From: a virus
DNA: 36,723 nt
Virus record (IMG/VR): IMGVR_UViG_3300003324_000055
Coordinates: 1-36,723 of that record
Reading direction: 5' to 3' (one strand)
Positions 6,337 through 13,433 of this stretch are shown here, in pieces (the first letter of the stretch is position 1; each line of letters starts with the position of its first letter). A model generated the notes under the pieces. It saw only the letters and a program-made list of their open reading frames with translations. It was not told the origin of the DNA and searched no databases. The position numbers and the translations under genes were made by a program.

Positions 6337-6532
6337 AGGTCAAGGTCAAGGTACACAGCCACCAAGTTTATTACGACATCGAAGGCGAGGTTTAAGCTGG
6401 GGCCAAACGGTTGAAAGCTACGGGGACAAATACATGCAGGTGCCGTGCGTCATCATCGATACAGGCGAGAAGGTTGTAGTGCAGCCATTGGCGCAACACC
6501 GCTATAGCTACGAGATCGAGGTAAAGCAATGA
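6333..6532 (+). pseudogene. Small beta-rich protein apparently split by a frameshift
   Basis: An ATGA-coupled ATG (6333) begins a beta-strand-like sequence (MKVKVKVHSHQVYYDIEGEV) that stops after 20 codons at TAA 6393-6395. In the -1 frame a convincing continuation follows: 'YGDKYMQVPCVIIDTGEKVV' and then 'VQPLAQHRYSYEIEVKQ', ending at TGA 6530-6532. Joining them gives a protein of about 66 aa. An ATG at 6434 could start the second part alone (32 aa). No classical X-XXY-YYZ slippery heptamer is seen, so a mutation or sequencing error is more likely than programmed frameshifting. Confidence 0.5.
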
Positions 6533-6567
6533 CCCCGCCCGCAACCGGAGGACGGTATGAGCAATAA
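6529..6567 (+). other. 12-codon ATGA-coupled mini-ORF (stub or leader)
   Basis: An ATG at 6529 overlaps the preceding TGA and reads MTPPATGGRYEQ before TAA at 6565-6567. It contains the GGAGG (6547-6551) and the start codon of the next real gene (6557). It may be chance, or a leader or stub that delivers ribosomes to the next gene. Confidence 0.3.
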
Positions 6568-6727
6568 ACACCTGCGTCGGCGTGCATCAGGCCCCACAGA
6601 CGGAAGCGCGTGGTGGTATGAAACGCCGCGTGGAATTGAGATCTATACAGCTATGCCGAACCGACTTGTTCTGATAATTCCGTGGAACCGAATTCGCACA
6701 GCATTAGCCAGGAAGGACAGGCCATGA
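6557..6727 (+). CDS. Hypothetical protein, 56 aa ('WWYETPRGIEIY' type)
   Basis: A clear small gene: GGAGGA at 6547-6552 precedes the ATG at 6557, and the TGA overlaps the next ATG. It reads MSNKHLRRRASGPTDG..., then 'SAWWYETPRGIEIYTAMPN', 'RLVLIIPWNRIRTALARKD'. This W-W-Y/E..RGI.... /IPW..IR.AL.R pattern recurs in small phage proteins whose role I do not know. The basic N-terminus and amphipathic C-terminal helix suggest nucleic-acid or protein binding. Confidence 0.65.
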   Translation: MSNKHLRRRASGPTDGSAWWYETPRGIEIYTAMPNRLVLIIPWNRIRTALARKDRP

Positions 6728-7245
6728 GCCAGATTGATCACGCATTGCGCGTGCTGACAAAGTGTGCCGAAGAACTCGGGTTCAACAATGAACAGGACAT
6801 GGCCTACACATCGCCGTTGGCTGGCGAAGTGCGCGAGGCTATTGATGCCCTCCGCTCAGCCCTCGCCGCGCCGGTAGCGGAGGGGGCGGCGATAACACTG
6901 GACGACGAGGAAGAGGCATACGAAATCGGTAAGCGAGATGGCTATGAAGAAGCCGTGCAGGATATCGACTTAGCCACTGGCGGTGATGGTGAATACAAGG
7001 GCGGCTTGGGTGACGCGCAGACCGTGGATATGGAAGTCATGAGGCAGCGCATTATCGACCGCTTTAAGTACGCACACCCGCCCGCCGGGGTGGGGGAGTC
7101 TGTGTGGCAGCTTTGGCGCTGGTACGATCACTTCAACGATTGCTACTACGACAACCCGCGAGATGCGGACTTAGCTCGCACAGGCGGCAATTTGGTCACT
7201 GAGTTGTACCGACATCGTGACTCTATACCGCCCGGTGCACCATGA
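6724..7245 (+). CDS. Hypothetical acidic protein, 173 aa
   Basis: Starts at ATG 6724, in an ATGA overlap with the preceding gene; a longer upstream reading is not supported. An N-terminal helical part ('DHALRVLTKCAEELGF', 'REAIDALRSALAAP') leads to an acidic middle ('LDDEEEAYEIGKRDGYEEA') and a Tyr/Trp-rich end ('VWQLWRWYDHFNDCYY'). The middle and end look like separate small domains. No function recognised. Confidence 0.6.
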   Translation: MSQIDHALRVLTKCAEELGFNNEQDMAYTSPLAGEVREAIDALRSALAAPVAEGAAITLDDEEEAYEIGKRDGYEEAVQDIDLATGGDGEYKGGLGDAQTVDMEVMRQRIIDRFKYAHPPAGVGESVWQLWRWYDHFNDCYYDNPRDADLARTGGNLVTELYRHRDSIPPGAP

Positions 7246-7520
7246 GCGTGGGGCGGGGAGAGTTGTTGAGGGCGTTTGAGTCGTGGTCTCCGCAAGGCGC
7301 GTGGGATACAGGCGTGCTTATGAATAAGAGGGCATTAGATAATCTTCTGCGCTTCGCCCGTGAGGAGCACGAGCTGGCGGAGAAGTGGCGCGCCGCTCAA
7401 AACGTCGGCGTCGGCAAGTACGTCGCGGTTGACTATAAGACTTATCAGACCATCATAAAGACTAGCCAGCAGTTGCCGGCATGGCTAGTCCCGATGGCTA
7501 ATAACAAAGCGACCTACTAG
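7242..7520 (+). CDS. Hypothetical protein, 92 aa, last gene of the rightward operon
   Basis: ATGA-coupled to the previous gene. Helical first half ('RALDNLLRFAREEHELAEKW'), then 'GKYVAVDYKTYQTIIKTSQQ', a beta/helix segment. Its stop TAG (7518-7520) shares the palindrome CTAG with the stop of the opposite, late-operon gene. Unknown function. Confidence 0.6.
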   Translation: MSVGRGELLRAFESWSPQGAWDTGVLMNKRALDNLLRFAREEHELAEKWRAAQNVGVGKYVAVDYKTYQTIIKTSQQLPAWLVPMANNKATY

Positions 7521-7957
7521 CCCTTCGTTGACTCCCTCAAACTCTCCAACTCCTTCGCATCCATGTACATGCTTAGGATTGCCCCGCCGTCAGCGTCCAC
7601 CTGTGACAGCATGAATGGCCGGTCGTCTGTGGCGAAGGCTACTGAGTTCTCCATCGCCGCCGTGACCGCCGGTATCTGGTCGGTCGGAGTCGTCGCCACG
7701 GCCTCTACAGCGGCCCCAGCAACGGCTTTGGCGTGATCCTCAAGGGGCTGTAGGGCAGCTTTTGCGCGCTCTGGGTCATCCTCAATCTGGTTAGCCATCT
7801 GCTCCGGCGTGGCATTCGGGTTGCCCAGCATGGCCTGTCCGATGGCCGCCACTACGCCGACGCCGACCTTCAAAGCGCCAGCGACCGGTATCAGCGCGGC
7901 TAGAGCCGGTAGTTGTGCCCCGATAGCGTTTAATAGTCGAGATAGGTTTTCGTTCAT
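7517..7957 (-). CDS. Hydrophobic N-terminus protein at end of lysis cassette, 146 aa
   Basis: Last gene of the late operon, with GGGAGG upstream. Residues about 17-44 ('ALAALIPVAGALKVGVGVVAAIGQAML') could form one or two membrane passes. The rest is a soluble, Ala/Asp-rich segment ('PNATPEQMANQIEDDPERAK') with many short helices. It might be a holin-family member or a lysis regulator on position, but it does not match a holin I know well; other options are a tail-associated or accessory membrane protein. Confidence 0.55.
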   Translation of the reverse strand: MNENLSRLLNAIGAQLPALAALIPVAGALKVGVGVVAAIGQAMLGNPNATPEQMANQIEDDPERAKAALQPLEDHAKAVAGAAVEAVATTPTDQIPAVTAAMENSVAFATDDRPFMLSQVDADGGAILSMYMDAKELESLRESTKG

Positions 7958-7971
7958 TAAAGCCTCCCTAG

Positions 7972-8166
7972 TTAAGGTTTACAGCCGTATGCGCCCATGT
8001 GTCCGCCCCACGGGACGCCAGGAATATAACTCAACAGCCACACGACAGCGATGAGGATAAAGATGACCAAGGCTATCTGCTTGAATGGCTGCGGCAACGG
8101 CAGCAGCGTGACAATGTAGTACAGAAGCCCGAGGACGATGATCGTAACGAGTAAGCTGATGAGCAT
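7972..8166 (-). CDS. Small two-helix membrane protein, holin-like, 64 aa
   Basis: Two strong hydrophobic helices ('LISLLVTIIVLGLLYYIVTLL', 2-22, and 'IALVIFILIAVVWLLSYIPGV', 31-51) flank a short 'PLPQPFK' turn, giving a hairpin. The C-terminus is Gly-rich (GGHMGAYGC). AGGAG precedes the ATG. 'LPLP.PFK.I...VFILI' resembles small bacterial and phage membrane proteins. Sitting ten bases after the endolysin, it is the best holin candidate: it would make inner-membrane holes that release or activate the endolysin. The role is inferred from topology and position. Confidence 0.65.
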   Translation of the reverse strand: MLISLLVTIIVLGLLYYIVTLLPLPQPFKQIALVIFILIAVVWLLSYIPGVPWGGHMGAYGCKP

Positions 8167-8176
8167 GATGGATCTC

Positions 8177-8740
8177 CTAGGCCAGCGCCATAGTGATGCC
8201 GGCGTCTAGCGTTTGTGGATCGTAGGGCTGGTGCCCGTTCTCATGGTGGATCACGGCTTCCGTGAGTTCCGTGAGTACCACCGGGTCCCTCAAATTCAAA
8301 TGCTGCTGCGGATTGGTCTTCATATCCTTTGCCACCGCAGCGATGTAGGAATCCGTATCGTTCTCTGAATCAGGCGCCCACCTCGATATGATGGCGGCGA
8401 TGGTGCGAAGGCCATGCCGTTCCTGGTAGGCCAGTAAGTTCTTTGCCAGCGCGCGGATGCCGTACTCAGGCTTTGTGAAGCGCTCGAACTCTCCGTTCCA
8501 GCCGACGACCTCACCGAGCCAGTCAATATCGGTGCGGCGCAGATTCCCAGGGTTATTGTTGGCGATTCCCAAAGGAGACTTCTTGGCCGGAGTTACAACA
8601 ACCGGGTCAAAATCTGGTACAGGAACCGGACGAGGAGTAGCAGGCTTAGGAATGACAGGATCACGGCTAACGACATCGTTGCGACGGACAACAGGCTTGC
8701 GCCGAAAGAGAGACGCGAGCCATTGAAAGATCGGCGCCAT
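8177..8740 (-). CDS. NPGNLR-type lysozyme-like endolysin, 187 aa
   Basis: Probable peptidoglycan hydrolase. The catalytic-type domain spans about 57-187: 'NNNPGNLR' (61-68), 'FERFTKPEYGIRALAKNLLAY' (86-105), 'ISRWAPDSENDTDSYIAAVA' (118-137) and 'HHENGH' (165-170). This 'NNPGN(L/I)R...F..PE.GIRA...LL.Y......T...II.RWAP..EN.T..Y' pattern is found in phage proteins annotated as structural or lysozyme-like. Residues 1-15 (MAPIFQWLASLFRRK) are a short hydrophobic/basic helix and 16-55 a Pro-rich linker, so it may be membrane-tethered. The ATG at 8740 is chosen over an upstream TTG (8767) that lies inside the preceding 28-aa gene. Confidence 0.75.
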   Translation of the reverse strand: MAPIFQWLASLFRRKPVVRRNDVVSRDPVIPKPATPRPVPVPDFDPVVVTPAKKSPLGIANNNPGNLRRTDIDWLGEVVGWNGEFERFTKPEYGIRALAKNLLAYQERHGLRTIAAIISRWAPDSENDTDSYIAAVAKDMKTNPQQHLNLRDPVVLTELTEAVIHHENGHQPYDPQTLDAGITMALA

Positions 8741-8741
8741 G

Positions 8742-8828
8742 TCACAACAACCCCAACAACCACCCAAGCCCGGCCGTCACCGACAGAAATATCGTCATCG
8801 CCAGCATAACCGCGAGTGTGTCAGTCAT
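8742..8828 (-). CDS. 28-aa single-pass membrane peptide in lysis cassette
   Basis: An ATG (8828-8826) overlaps the TGA of the upstream gene as ATGA. The ORF reads MTDTLAVMLAMT, then 'IFLSVTAGLGWLLGLL', and stops at 8742, one base before the endolysin ATG. Almost the whole product is one hydrophobic helix with a small polar N-terminus. The tight coupling on both sides argues it is translated. It could be a pinholin-like or antiholin-like peptide (inference). Far shorter than usual gene-length cut-offs. Confidence 0.6.
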   Translation of the reverse strand: MTDTLAVMLAMTIFLSVTAGLGWLLGLL

Positions 8829-9415
8829 TTGCCGAACATCCTAGGTATGAGCCCAGTGCCGGAGCTAGGCGGATTGGCCTTGTAGGGCGGTGCCGTGCTG
8901 GTACGCGACTGATCCGGCTTCTGGATGATGATCGTGGGCGGCTGTACGGTCACCTTTGGTGTCTTGGCGTGTACGGCGTTCTCAAGGTTACGCATGGACT
9001 GCGTTAAGTCCTGCATCTGCTGCTGCATCTCGCTGATGTCAGTTGGCACAGCCAGAGCTGCGTTTATCTTGGCGGTGGCCTCGGTGTTGAATGTCTCCTG
9101 ACGGGCTATGAACTTCATCGTGTCCTCGCGCGCCGTCGTATTCTGCTGGATCATCCAGAAGATGTACGCCCAAGCCAGAGATCCTACAGCGCCCAGCGCA
9201 ATGATGGCCCCGCGCCACTGGTTGATCGTCTTGTTGTGACCGTCGAGGCGGCGGTGCAATGCCGCGATGGCATCGTTCGACTGGCGTGTGTTCTCGATCA
9301 GACCGGAAAGCTTCTCTGACAGACGTTCGATGTCTGGGCGAATCTTTCCCATGTCCCTGAAGAGATTATCCCGCCAGGACCGTACAAAGTCGTCGTCATC
9401 GGTGGGAGGAGTCAT
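8825..9415 (-). CDS. Membrane-anchored coiled-coil protein, 196 aa (spanin- or holin-regulator-like position)
   Basis: An acidic N-terminus (TPPTDDDDF), a coiled coil (about 22-66, 'DIERLSEKLSGLIENTRQSN'), one membrane helix (about 69-89, 'GAIIALGAVGSLAWAYIFWMI'), a second coiled coil ('ISEMQQQMQDLTQSMRNLE') and a Pro/Ser-rich tail. AGGAG lies eight bases before the ATG at 9415. A second in-frame ATG at 9457 has its own AGGAG seven bases upstream and would add 14 residues, so there may be two products. The layout is like periplasm-spanning lysis proteins, but no family match is claimed. ATGA overlap with the 28-aa gene. Confidence 0.6.
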   Translation of the reverse strand: MTPPTDDDDFVRSWRDNLFRDMGKIRPDIERLSEKLSGLIENTRQSNDAIAALHRRLDGHNKTINQWRGAIIALGAVGSLAWAYIFWMIQQNTTAREDTMKFIARQETFNTEATAKINAALAVPTDISEMQQQMQDLTQSMRNLENAVHAKTPKVTVQPPTIIIQKPDQSRTSTAPPYKANPPSSGTGLIPRMFGK

Positions 9416-9502
9416 AGCGAGATCTCCTATTTCAACCCCTTCGTAGACGGCAAGCATGGCTAATCTCCTGTCAGATGCGCCCGCAAACCAACGTTATTGT
9501 TT

Positions 9503-9667
9503 TCACACATATTCTTCTCTATCCCAATCCTTTTCAACAGGCGTTCTGGGATCATATTGCTCAGGAGCAGGCTCGTCCTCCGGGCGTTTTAAGGGCGGCC
9601 GCTTCCGAACTGGTCTTAGAAGCGGTCTGGGAGGAGGATTTGGGGGTTTTCTAGGCTGATCTGTCAT
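9503..9667 (-). CDS. Pro/Arg-rich small protein, 54 aa
   Basis: GGAGG lies four bases before an ATG (9667-9665) that overlaps the tailspike stop as ATGA. The protein is almost entirely low complexity: 'QPRKPPNPPPRPLLRPVRKR' then acidic 'PEDEPAPEQYDPRTPVEKDW'. It is extended and unlikely to fold alone. It could be a linker, chaperone or virion adaptor for the tailspike. Function unknown. Confidence 0.55.
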   Translation of the reverse strand: MTDQPRKPPNPPPRPLLRPVRKRPPLKRPEDEPAPEQYDPRTPVEKDWDREEYV

Positions 9668-12315
9668 AAAACCTCCAAAGCGGCCTGCTGAATGGTTAAC
9701 GTTCCGGTTGTGCCGCAAGCACATGTGAGCGTAATGAACCAGACGGCATTGACGTTCACAGACAGTGTGGCTTCCGCAGCGACTGTCTCGTTAACCCACA
9801 CACCAGCAGCAGTCGTACCGCCCATCGCCAGGCCATTGATGATGACGTTGTTTGTGCCGCTGGTGTTGATGACCTGTATATATGCCTCTACGACCTGACG
9901 GACGTTGGCCGCCTGGGCGGCCTGCACAAGGGCTAGGTTTGTCGTGTCACCCGCTACCGTGCCTGCCGCACCAGCCTTCACCCCCCACGTCGGCACGCCA
10001 GCAGCCGAGGTGACTGAAAACGCCTTAAGCCTGAGAGTCTGCCCTGACTGAGCCGCCCTAGCCGGAATACGGAAGGTCATCAGGAACGTTTCAGTCGTCC
10101 CGGATGTCACCGCGCCACGGCCGGAGTTAGCTAGCAGAGCTGCCCCGCCTGATGAAAGAGGCGGGAGTGACGCGCCATTGCACAGTAGGCCCGGGTTGTT
10201 CTCAACGAACCTAGAACCAGTCGGCCCAATGGTGCCGGCGTCTTGGAAGGCGATCGTGTCTGTCTCTAGCCCAGAGTTTCCGGCGATGTAGTATTTGCCA
10301 TACGTGCCCGCCAGGATGTCTATGCCGATGGCGTTTACGCCGAACTGCGGCGAGGCAATTGTTCCGAACCGATTGGTCGTGATGTCGAAGTTGTGCGTCG
10401 CCGCTGCCGTTGTGCGGATGGCGGCTATCGTGTTGCCGGCCAAGCGCGAACTCGCTACAGACCAATGCTGAGCCGCCAACGCCTCAATGCCAATCGCATT
10501 CCCGAAGATGTCGCAGTTCAGCATATCAACGCCTGCGATGTTGGCTGAATTCAGCCTCACGCCCGCCGTCGTGCAGGACGAGAACCAGCATTGCGTGAAG
10601 TGGCATCTCAGCACCGCTCCGGTGCCAGTCGGCGCGACGTTTAGGCCAATAATTGAGTTATCGAAAAACGTGTTCGACGCATAGATGGAAGGGACGGATT
10701 GCCCATTGCCAGGTATAATGTCGAAGGCGTTAGCGCAGTTGATAAGATCATTCCTGGATGTCAGAGTTACTGATGCCGCCTGCATGACGCGCATACCAAA
10801 CTGACCGGCTGTGTTGCCACCCTGTATTAGTAAATTCTGGAATCTCTTATCATTGGCGACTGCCGCGCCGTCTACAAGAATGCCGCCCTGCCCGGATAGT
10901 GTTAGGCCAGGGAACCGGATTTCTATGTCGTTGAAAAGTTGTTCATGATCCCCGGTGTGTATGGCGATGTACTGGCTGTAAATGTCGCATCGCTCAATGT
11001 GGCAATACAGCGAACCAAATCCGGCCCCAGCCTGAGTCGAATTCGGCATATCAATACAGTAGCCACCGGTGCGAGCCACCAGTGTGTCGAAGCCGCAATC
11101 AACAAAGCCACCGCCCCAGTTTCTGAACTGAAACGCATTATTCGTGGCATGGTTGGTCTTAAAGATCGTGTCTTTGCGACCAGACCCGTAGAACGTCAGG
11201 TGCGATGTGACGACGTGGGTGCCTGTCGTGCAGCACTTATAGACGCCCTCTGGGACATAGACGCCCGCTACACCAGCAGCCACGGCAGCGGTCACCGCCG
11301 CATCAATGTCAGTAGTACCGGTCGGGTCTGCGCCGTAGTCCGTTACGAAATTTGGTAGATAGTTGAGTTTCTTTTTGTCTAGAGCGGCCAGCGAGCCCGC
11401 AGCAGATGTCGTGGCGGCGGATATGCCTAGAGTCCTATCTGCCGACAGGTCGCCTCCCCCGGTCAGAGGGGCGGTCGTGTTAATAGCGCGGGTGGCAATT
11501 GCCTTGGCTGCAAGGTCAGTCGTCAAGTTTGTAACCTGAGCCTCGGCAATCTGTATCGGCGTATTCCCAGCCGCCGTGGTCAATCCCTTCCCGTTGACGC
11601 TAAACGTCGCCACGTTGGATGCGCTCCCGAACGATCCGACGTTGCTATTGACCGTCGCTAAGGTGCCTGCCGCAGAACCAGGGCCAGATGCCGATAGGTC
11701 TCCTGTAATCGCTGTCAGATAATTTCCCGTCGCCTGCTTGCCGGCAAGGTCGCTGGTCAGGTTGGTTACTTGAGATTCCGCTATCTGGATGGGCGTGTTG
11801 CCCGCTGCGGTCGTAAGCCCCTTCCCGTTAACAGTGAATGTTGCTACGTTGCTAGCAGACCCAAAGCTTCCGACATTGCTGTTGACAGTCGCCAGAGTTG
11901 TAGTGATAGCAGACGTCCCGGTGCCGGAAACATCTCCGCTCAGCGTGATGATGTTGTTGACGATGGTTCCGGTTCCGTCATAGACGACCCACCCAGATCT
12001 CGCTCCTACCGCAGCGCCATTCGCGGGTATCGTTAACTGGACAATCCTGTTGCCGTTCGCCGTGCCGTTGATAAATAGCTGCACGCCCGCGACCGGGGAT
12101 GCCGTTGTGTTCTCAAGAGATATAGAGCCTATGACGCGCTGAGTAGCTGCCAAGGCTGAAAGCATGGTCGAAACACTGCTGGCAAGCACGCCTTGACCGA
12201 TTACCTCAAAGTTATCCGTGGTGCTGGCGATACGATCACCGAAGGCCGTCCACGTGATCGCTGAGGCCGTCCCGGCGACACCTGATAACGTATCGGTTGG
12301 CCCCAGCGTAATCAT
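9664..12315 (-). CDS. Tailspike/tail fibre with pectate-lyase-like beta-helix, 883 aa
   Basis: Receptor-binding virion protein. Residues 1-120 form a beta-rich N-domain ('VVYDGTG'). Residues 141-193 and 219-271 are two near-identical 53-residue repeats ('LATVNSNVGSFGSASNVATF', 'VNGKGLTTAAGNTPIQIAE'), followed by 'LTGGGDLSADRTLGI' typical of fibres. From about 323, 'FVTDYGADPTGTTDIDAAV' and 'GVYVPEGVYK' open a right-handed parallel beta-helix of the pectate-lyase-3 type. From about 740 a beta-sandwich-like C-domain ends in 'TIQQAALEVL'. Expected to be a trimer that binds or cuts surface polysaccharide. The start overlaps the preceding 27-aa ORF as ATGA. Confidence 0.85.
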   Translation of the reverse strand: MITLGPTDTLSGVAGTASAITWTAFGDRIASTTDNFEVIGQGVLASSVSTMLSALAATQRVIGSISLENTTASPVAGVQLFINGTANGNRIVQLTIPANGAAVGARSGWVVYDGTGTIVNNIITLSGDVSGTGTSAITTTLATVNSNVGSFGSASNVATFTVNGKGLTTAAGNTPIQIAESQVTNLTSDLAGKQATGNYLTAITGDLSASGPGSAAGTLATVNSNVGSFGSASNVATFSVNGKGLTTAAGNTPIQIAEAQVTNLTTDLAAKAIATRAINTTAPLTGGGDLSADRTLGISAATTSAAGSLAALDKKKLNYLPNFVTDYGADPTGTTDIDAAVTAAVAAGVAGVYVPEGVYKCCTTGTHVVTSHLTFYGSGRKDTIFKTNHATNNAFQFRNWGGGFVDCGFDTLVARTGGYCIDMPNSTQAGAGFGSLYCHIERCDIYSQYIAIHTGDHEQLFNDIEIRFPGLTLSGQGGILVDGAAVANDKRFQNLLIQGGNTAGQFGMRVMQAASVTLTSRNDLINCANAFDIIPGNGQSVPSIYASNTFFDNSIIGLNVAPTGTGAVLRCHFTQCWFSSCTTAGVRLNSANIAGVDMLNCDIFGNAIGIEALAAQHWSVASSRLAGNTIAAIRTTAAATHNFDITTNRFGTIASPQFGVNAIGIDILAGTYGKYYIAGNSGLETDTIAFQDAGTIGPTGSRFVENNPGLLCNGASLPPLSSGGAALLANSGRGAVTSGTTETFLMTFRIPARAAQSGQTLRLKAFSVTSAAGVPTWGVKAGAAGTVAGDTTNLALVQAAQAANVRQVVEAYIQVINTSGTNNVIINGLAMGGTTAAGVWVNETVAAEATLSVNVNAVWFITLTCACGTTGTLTIQQAALEVL
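11503..11895 (-). repeat. Two in-frame 53-codon repeats in the tailspike stalk
   Basis: Copies at 11737-11895 and 11503-11661 (234-base period) encode 53 residues each that differ at only four positions (T/S, S/A, S/T, G/A). My hand alignment shows the DNA to be only about 70% identical, because most third codon positions differ. Confidence 0.8.
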
Positions 12316-12395
12316 CCGAAGAGGCCCAAGTAATAGGCCAGTGACCGGACAGTTTGCGTAGCGCCGGCCTGCTGTTTAGGTGGGTAATAAGGCAT
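12312..12395 (-). CDS. 27-aa Tyr/Pro-rich peptide upstream of tailspike
   Basis: GGAGG lies nine bases before an ATG (12395-12393). The ORF reads MPYYPPKQQAGATQT then 'VRSLAYYLGLFG' and its TGA overlaps the tailspike ATG. Without it the tailspike has no visible ribosome-binding site, so this ORF probably supplies ribosomes by coupling. It could also be the lost N-terminus of the tailspike. Confidence 0.5.
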   Translation of the reverse strand: MPYYPPKQQAGATQTVRSLAYYLGLFG

Positions 12396-12410
12396 GGTTT
12401 AGCCCTCCGA

Positions 12411-13112
12411 TCATGTCAGTTCTGTCACGCGCAACGTGCCTGTTGCAGCCGTCGCAATGGCATCGATGGCGCCTGTGTACACCGGGTCCGGTAGCTCGTA
12501 ATAGCCTTGCGGTGCGATGGCGATCGTAAAACTGGTGGCGCTTGCGGTGGCGCCCAGTTTCAGCTTCACAGTGGCTCCCGTGCTGGCCGTGTCGTCGTTA
12601 AAAAAAAGCGCCCCTCGACGGCTAGCATTAGATGCCAATACCGATACGCTGGTGGCACTGTTTGCGACGTTCGATAACGTGGCTGCACTTGCCGCAGTCC
12701 TGCTAAATGACCAGGAGCCAGACTGGGTAACTGCATGCGTTGGGACCGAGGCTAGAGATACCGGCAATGTGCTTATCGCCGCAGAACCATCCGAGAGGCG
12801 CACAAACACCGGCGTGCCAACTGGCGCGTCAACCGTGAGCGAGCCTGCTGAGTCGGTGACAGGGAACGTGCCGCCTGCGCCAGTGACGGTCCATGTGCCG
12901 CTCTGAGAGGCCGGGATCGCGCTCTGGTTGCTGGCGATGACAACCGGGATGCTTGCCGCCATCGCCTTCTGGCCCAGTGTGACGGCCGCTCCGGCGATTT
13001 GCGTTAGGTTGACATCCTGAGTACCGGATGGCGTGAACGTTCCCGTGACGAGCCAAGGGGTAGACCCAGCCTCGCCCTGATTTACTCTCGGCTTGGCGAA
13101 TCCATGACTCAC
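12411..13112 (-). CDS. Beta-rich virion structural protein, 233 aa
   Basis: Starts at a GTG in a GTGA overlap with the preceding gene. It carries the recurring phage-structural pattern 'GQKAMAASIPVVIASNQSAI' and 'SQSGTWTVTG', followed by two more short 'QSGSW' and 'SGTW'-like strands ('VTQSGSWSFS'). Ser/Thr/Ala-rich, few charges, no Cys. The C-terminal half ('VKLKLGATASATSFTIAIAP', 'YYELPDPVYTGAIDAIA') looks like a beta-sandwich. Probably a fibre, collar or decoration protein belonging to the receptor-binding cluster. Confidence 0.7.
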   Translation of the reverse strand: MSHGFAKPRVNQGEAGSTPWLVTGTFTPSGTQDVNLTQIAGAAVTLGQKAMAASIPVVIASNQSAIPASQSGTWTVTGAGGTFPVTDSAGSLTVDAPVGTPVFVRLSDGSAAISTLPVSLASVPTHAVTQSGSWSFSRTAASAATLSNVANSATSVSVLASNASRRGALFFNDDTASTGATVKLKLGATASATSFTIAIAPQGYYELPDPVYTGAIDAIATAATGTLRVTELT

Positions 13113-13432
13113 CAGAGGATGCCGCTGGCGTTAAAGCTGGTGGTCCCGTTTAGCGAATACACCCGGATGACATCTCCGGCCCTAGCGCATTGTCCGCCCG
13201 TGAAGATGTACGGGCCGTCGTCTGCGTCTATGACCAGTTGGTGAACGATATACTGTTTTGCCGCATCCGCATCGCCGTTCATCGCCAGCGTGATGCTGAT
13301 CGTGTCGTTGACAGTGTGGTCGTGATTGGTGGCGACGATAGAACTGAGCGTTAGGTTAGCCGTGATCTCGTCAAGATCCGTCAACACACCTGCTGTCGGG
13401 TACGCTTGCCCTATCCAAAGCGCGTCATCCAT
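13109..13432 (-). CDS. Small beta-rich structural protein, 107 aa
   Basis: Encodes a compact beta-rich protein ('ANLTLSSIVATNHDHTVNDT', 'QYIVHQLVIDADDGPYIFTG', 'GDVIRVYSLNGTTSFNASGI'), typical of small virion-surface or tail-adaptor proteins often called head- or tail-stabilising proteins in phages. It lies between the collagen-like and the 233-aa fibre-like genes and overlaps the latter by GTGA. Probably a virion component; exact place unknown. Confidence 0.65.
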   Translation of the reverse strand: MDDALWIGQAYPTAGVLTDLDEITANLTLSSIVATNHDHTVNDTISITLAMNGDADAAKQYIVHQLVIDADDGPYIFTGGQCARAGDVIRVYSLNGTTSFNASGILW

Positions 13433-13433
13433 C

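Noticed and set aside
8740-8767. Upstream TTG start for the endolysin (adds MGGCWGCCD)
   Set aside because: That stretch is the reading-frame shadow of the 28-aa membrane peptide gene, which has proper coupling; the ATG at 8740 follows its stop.
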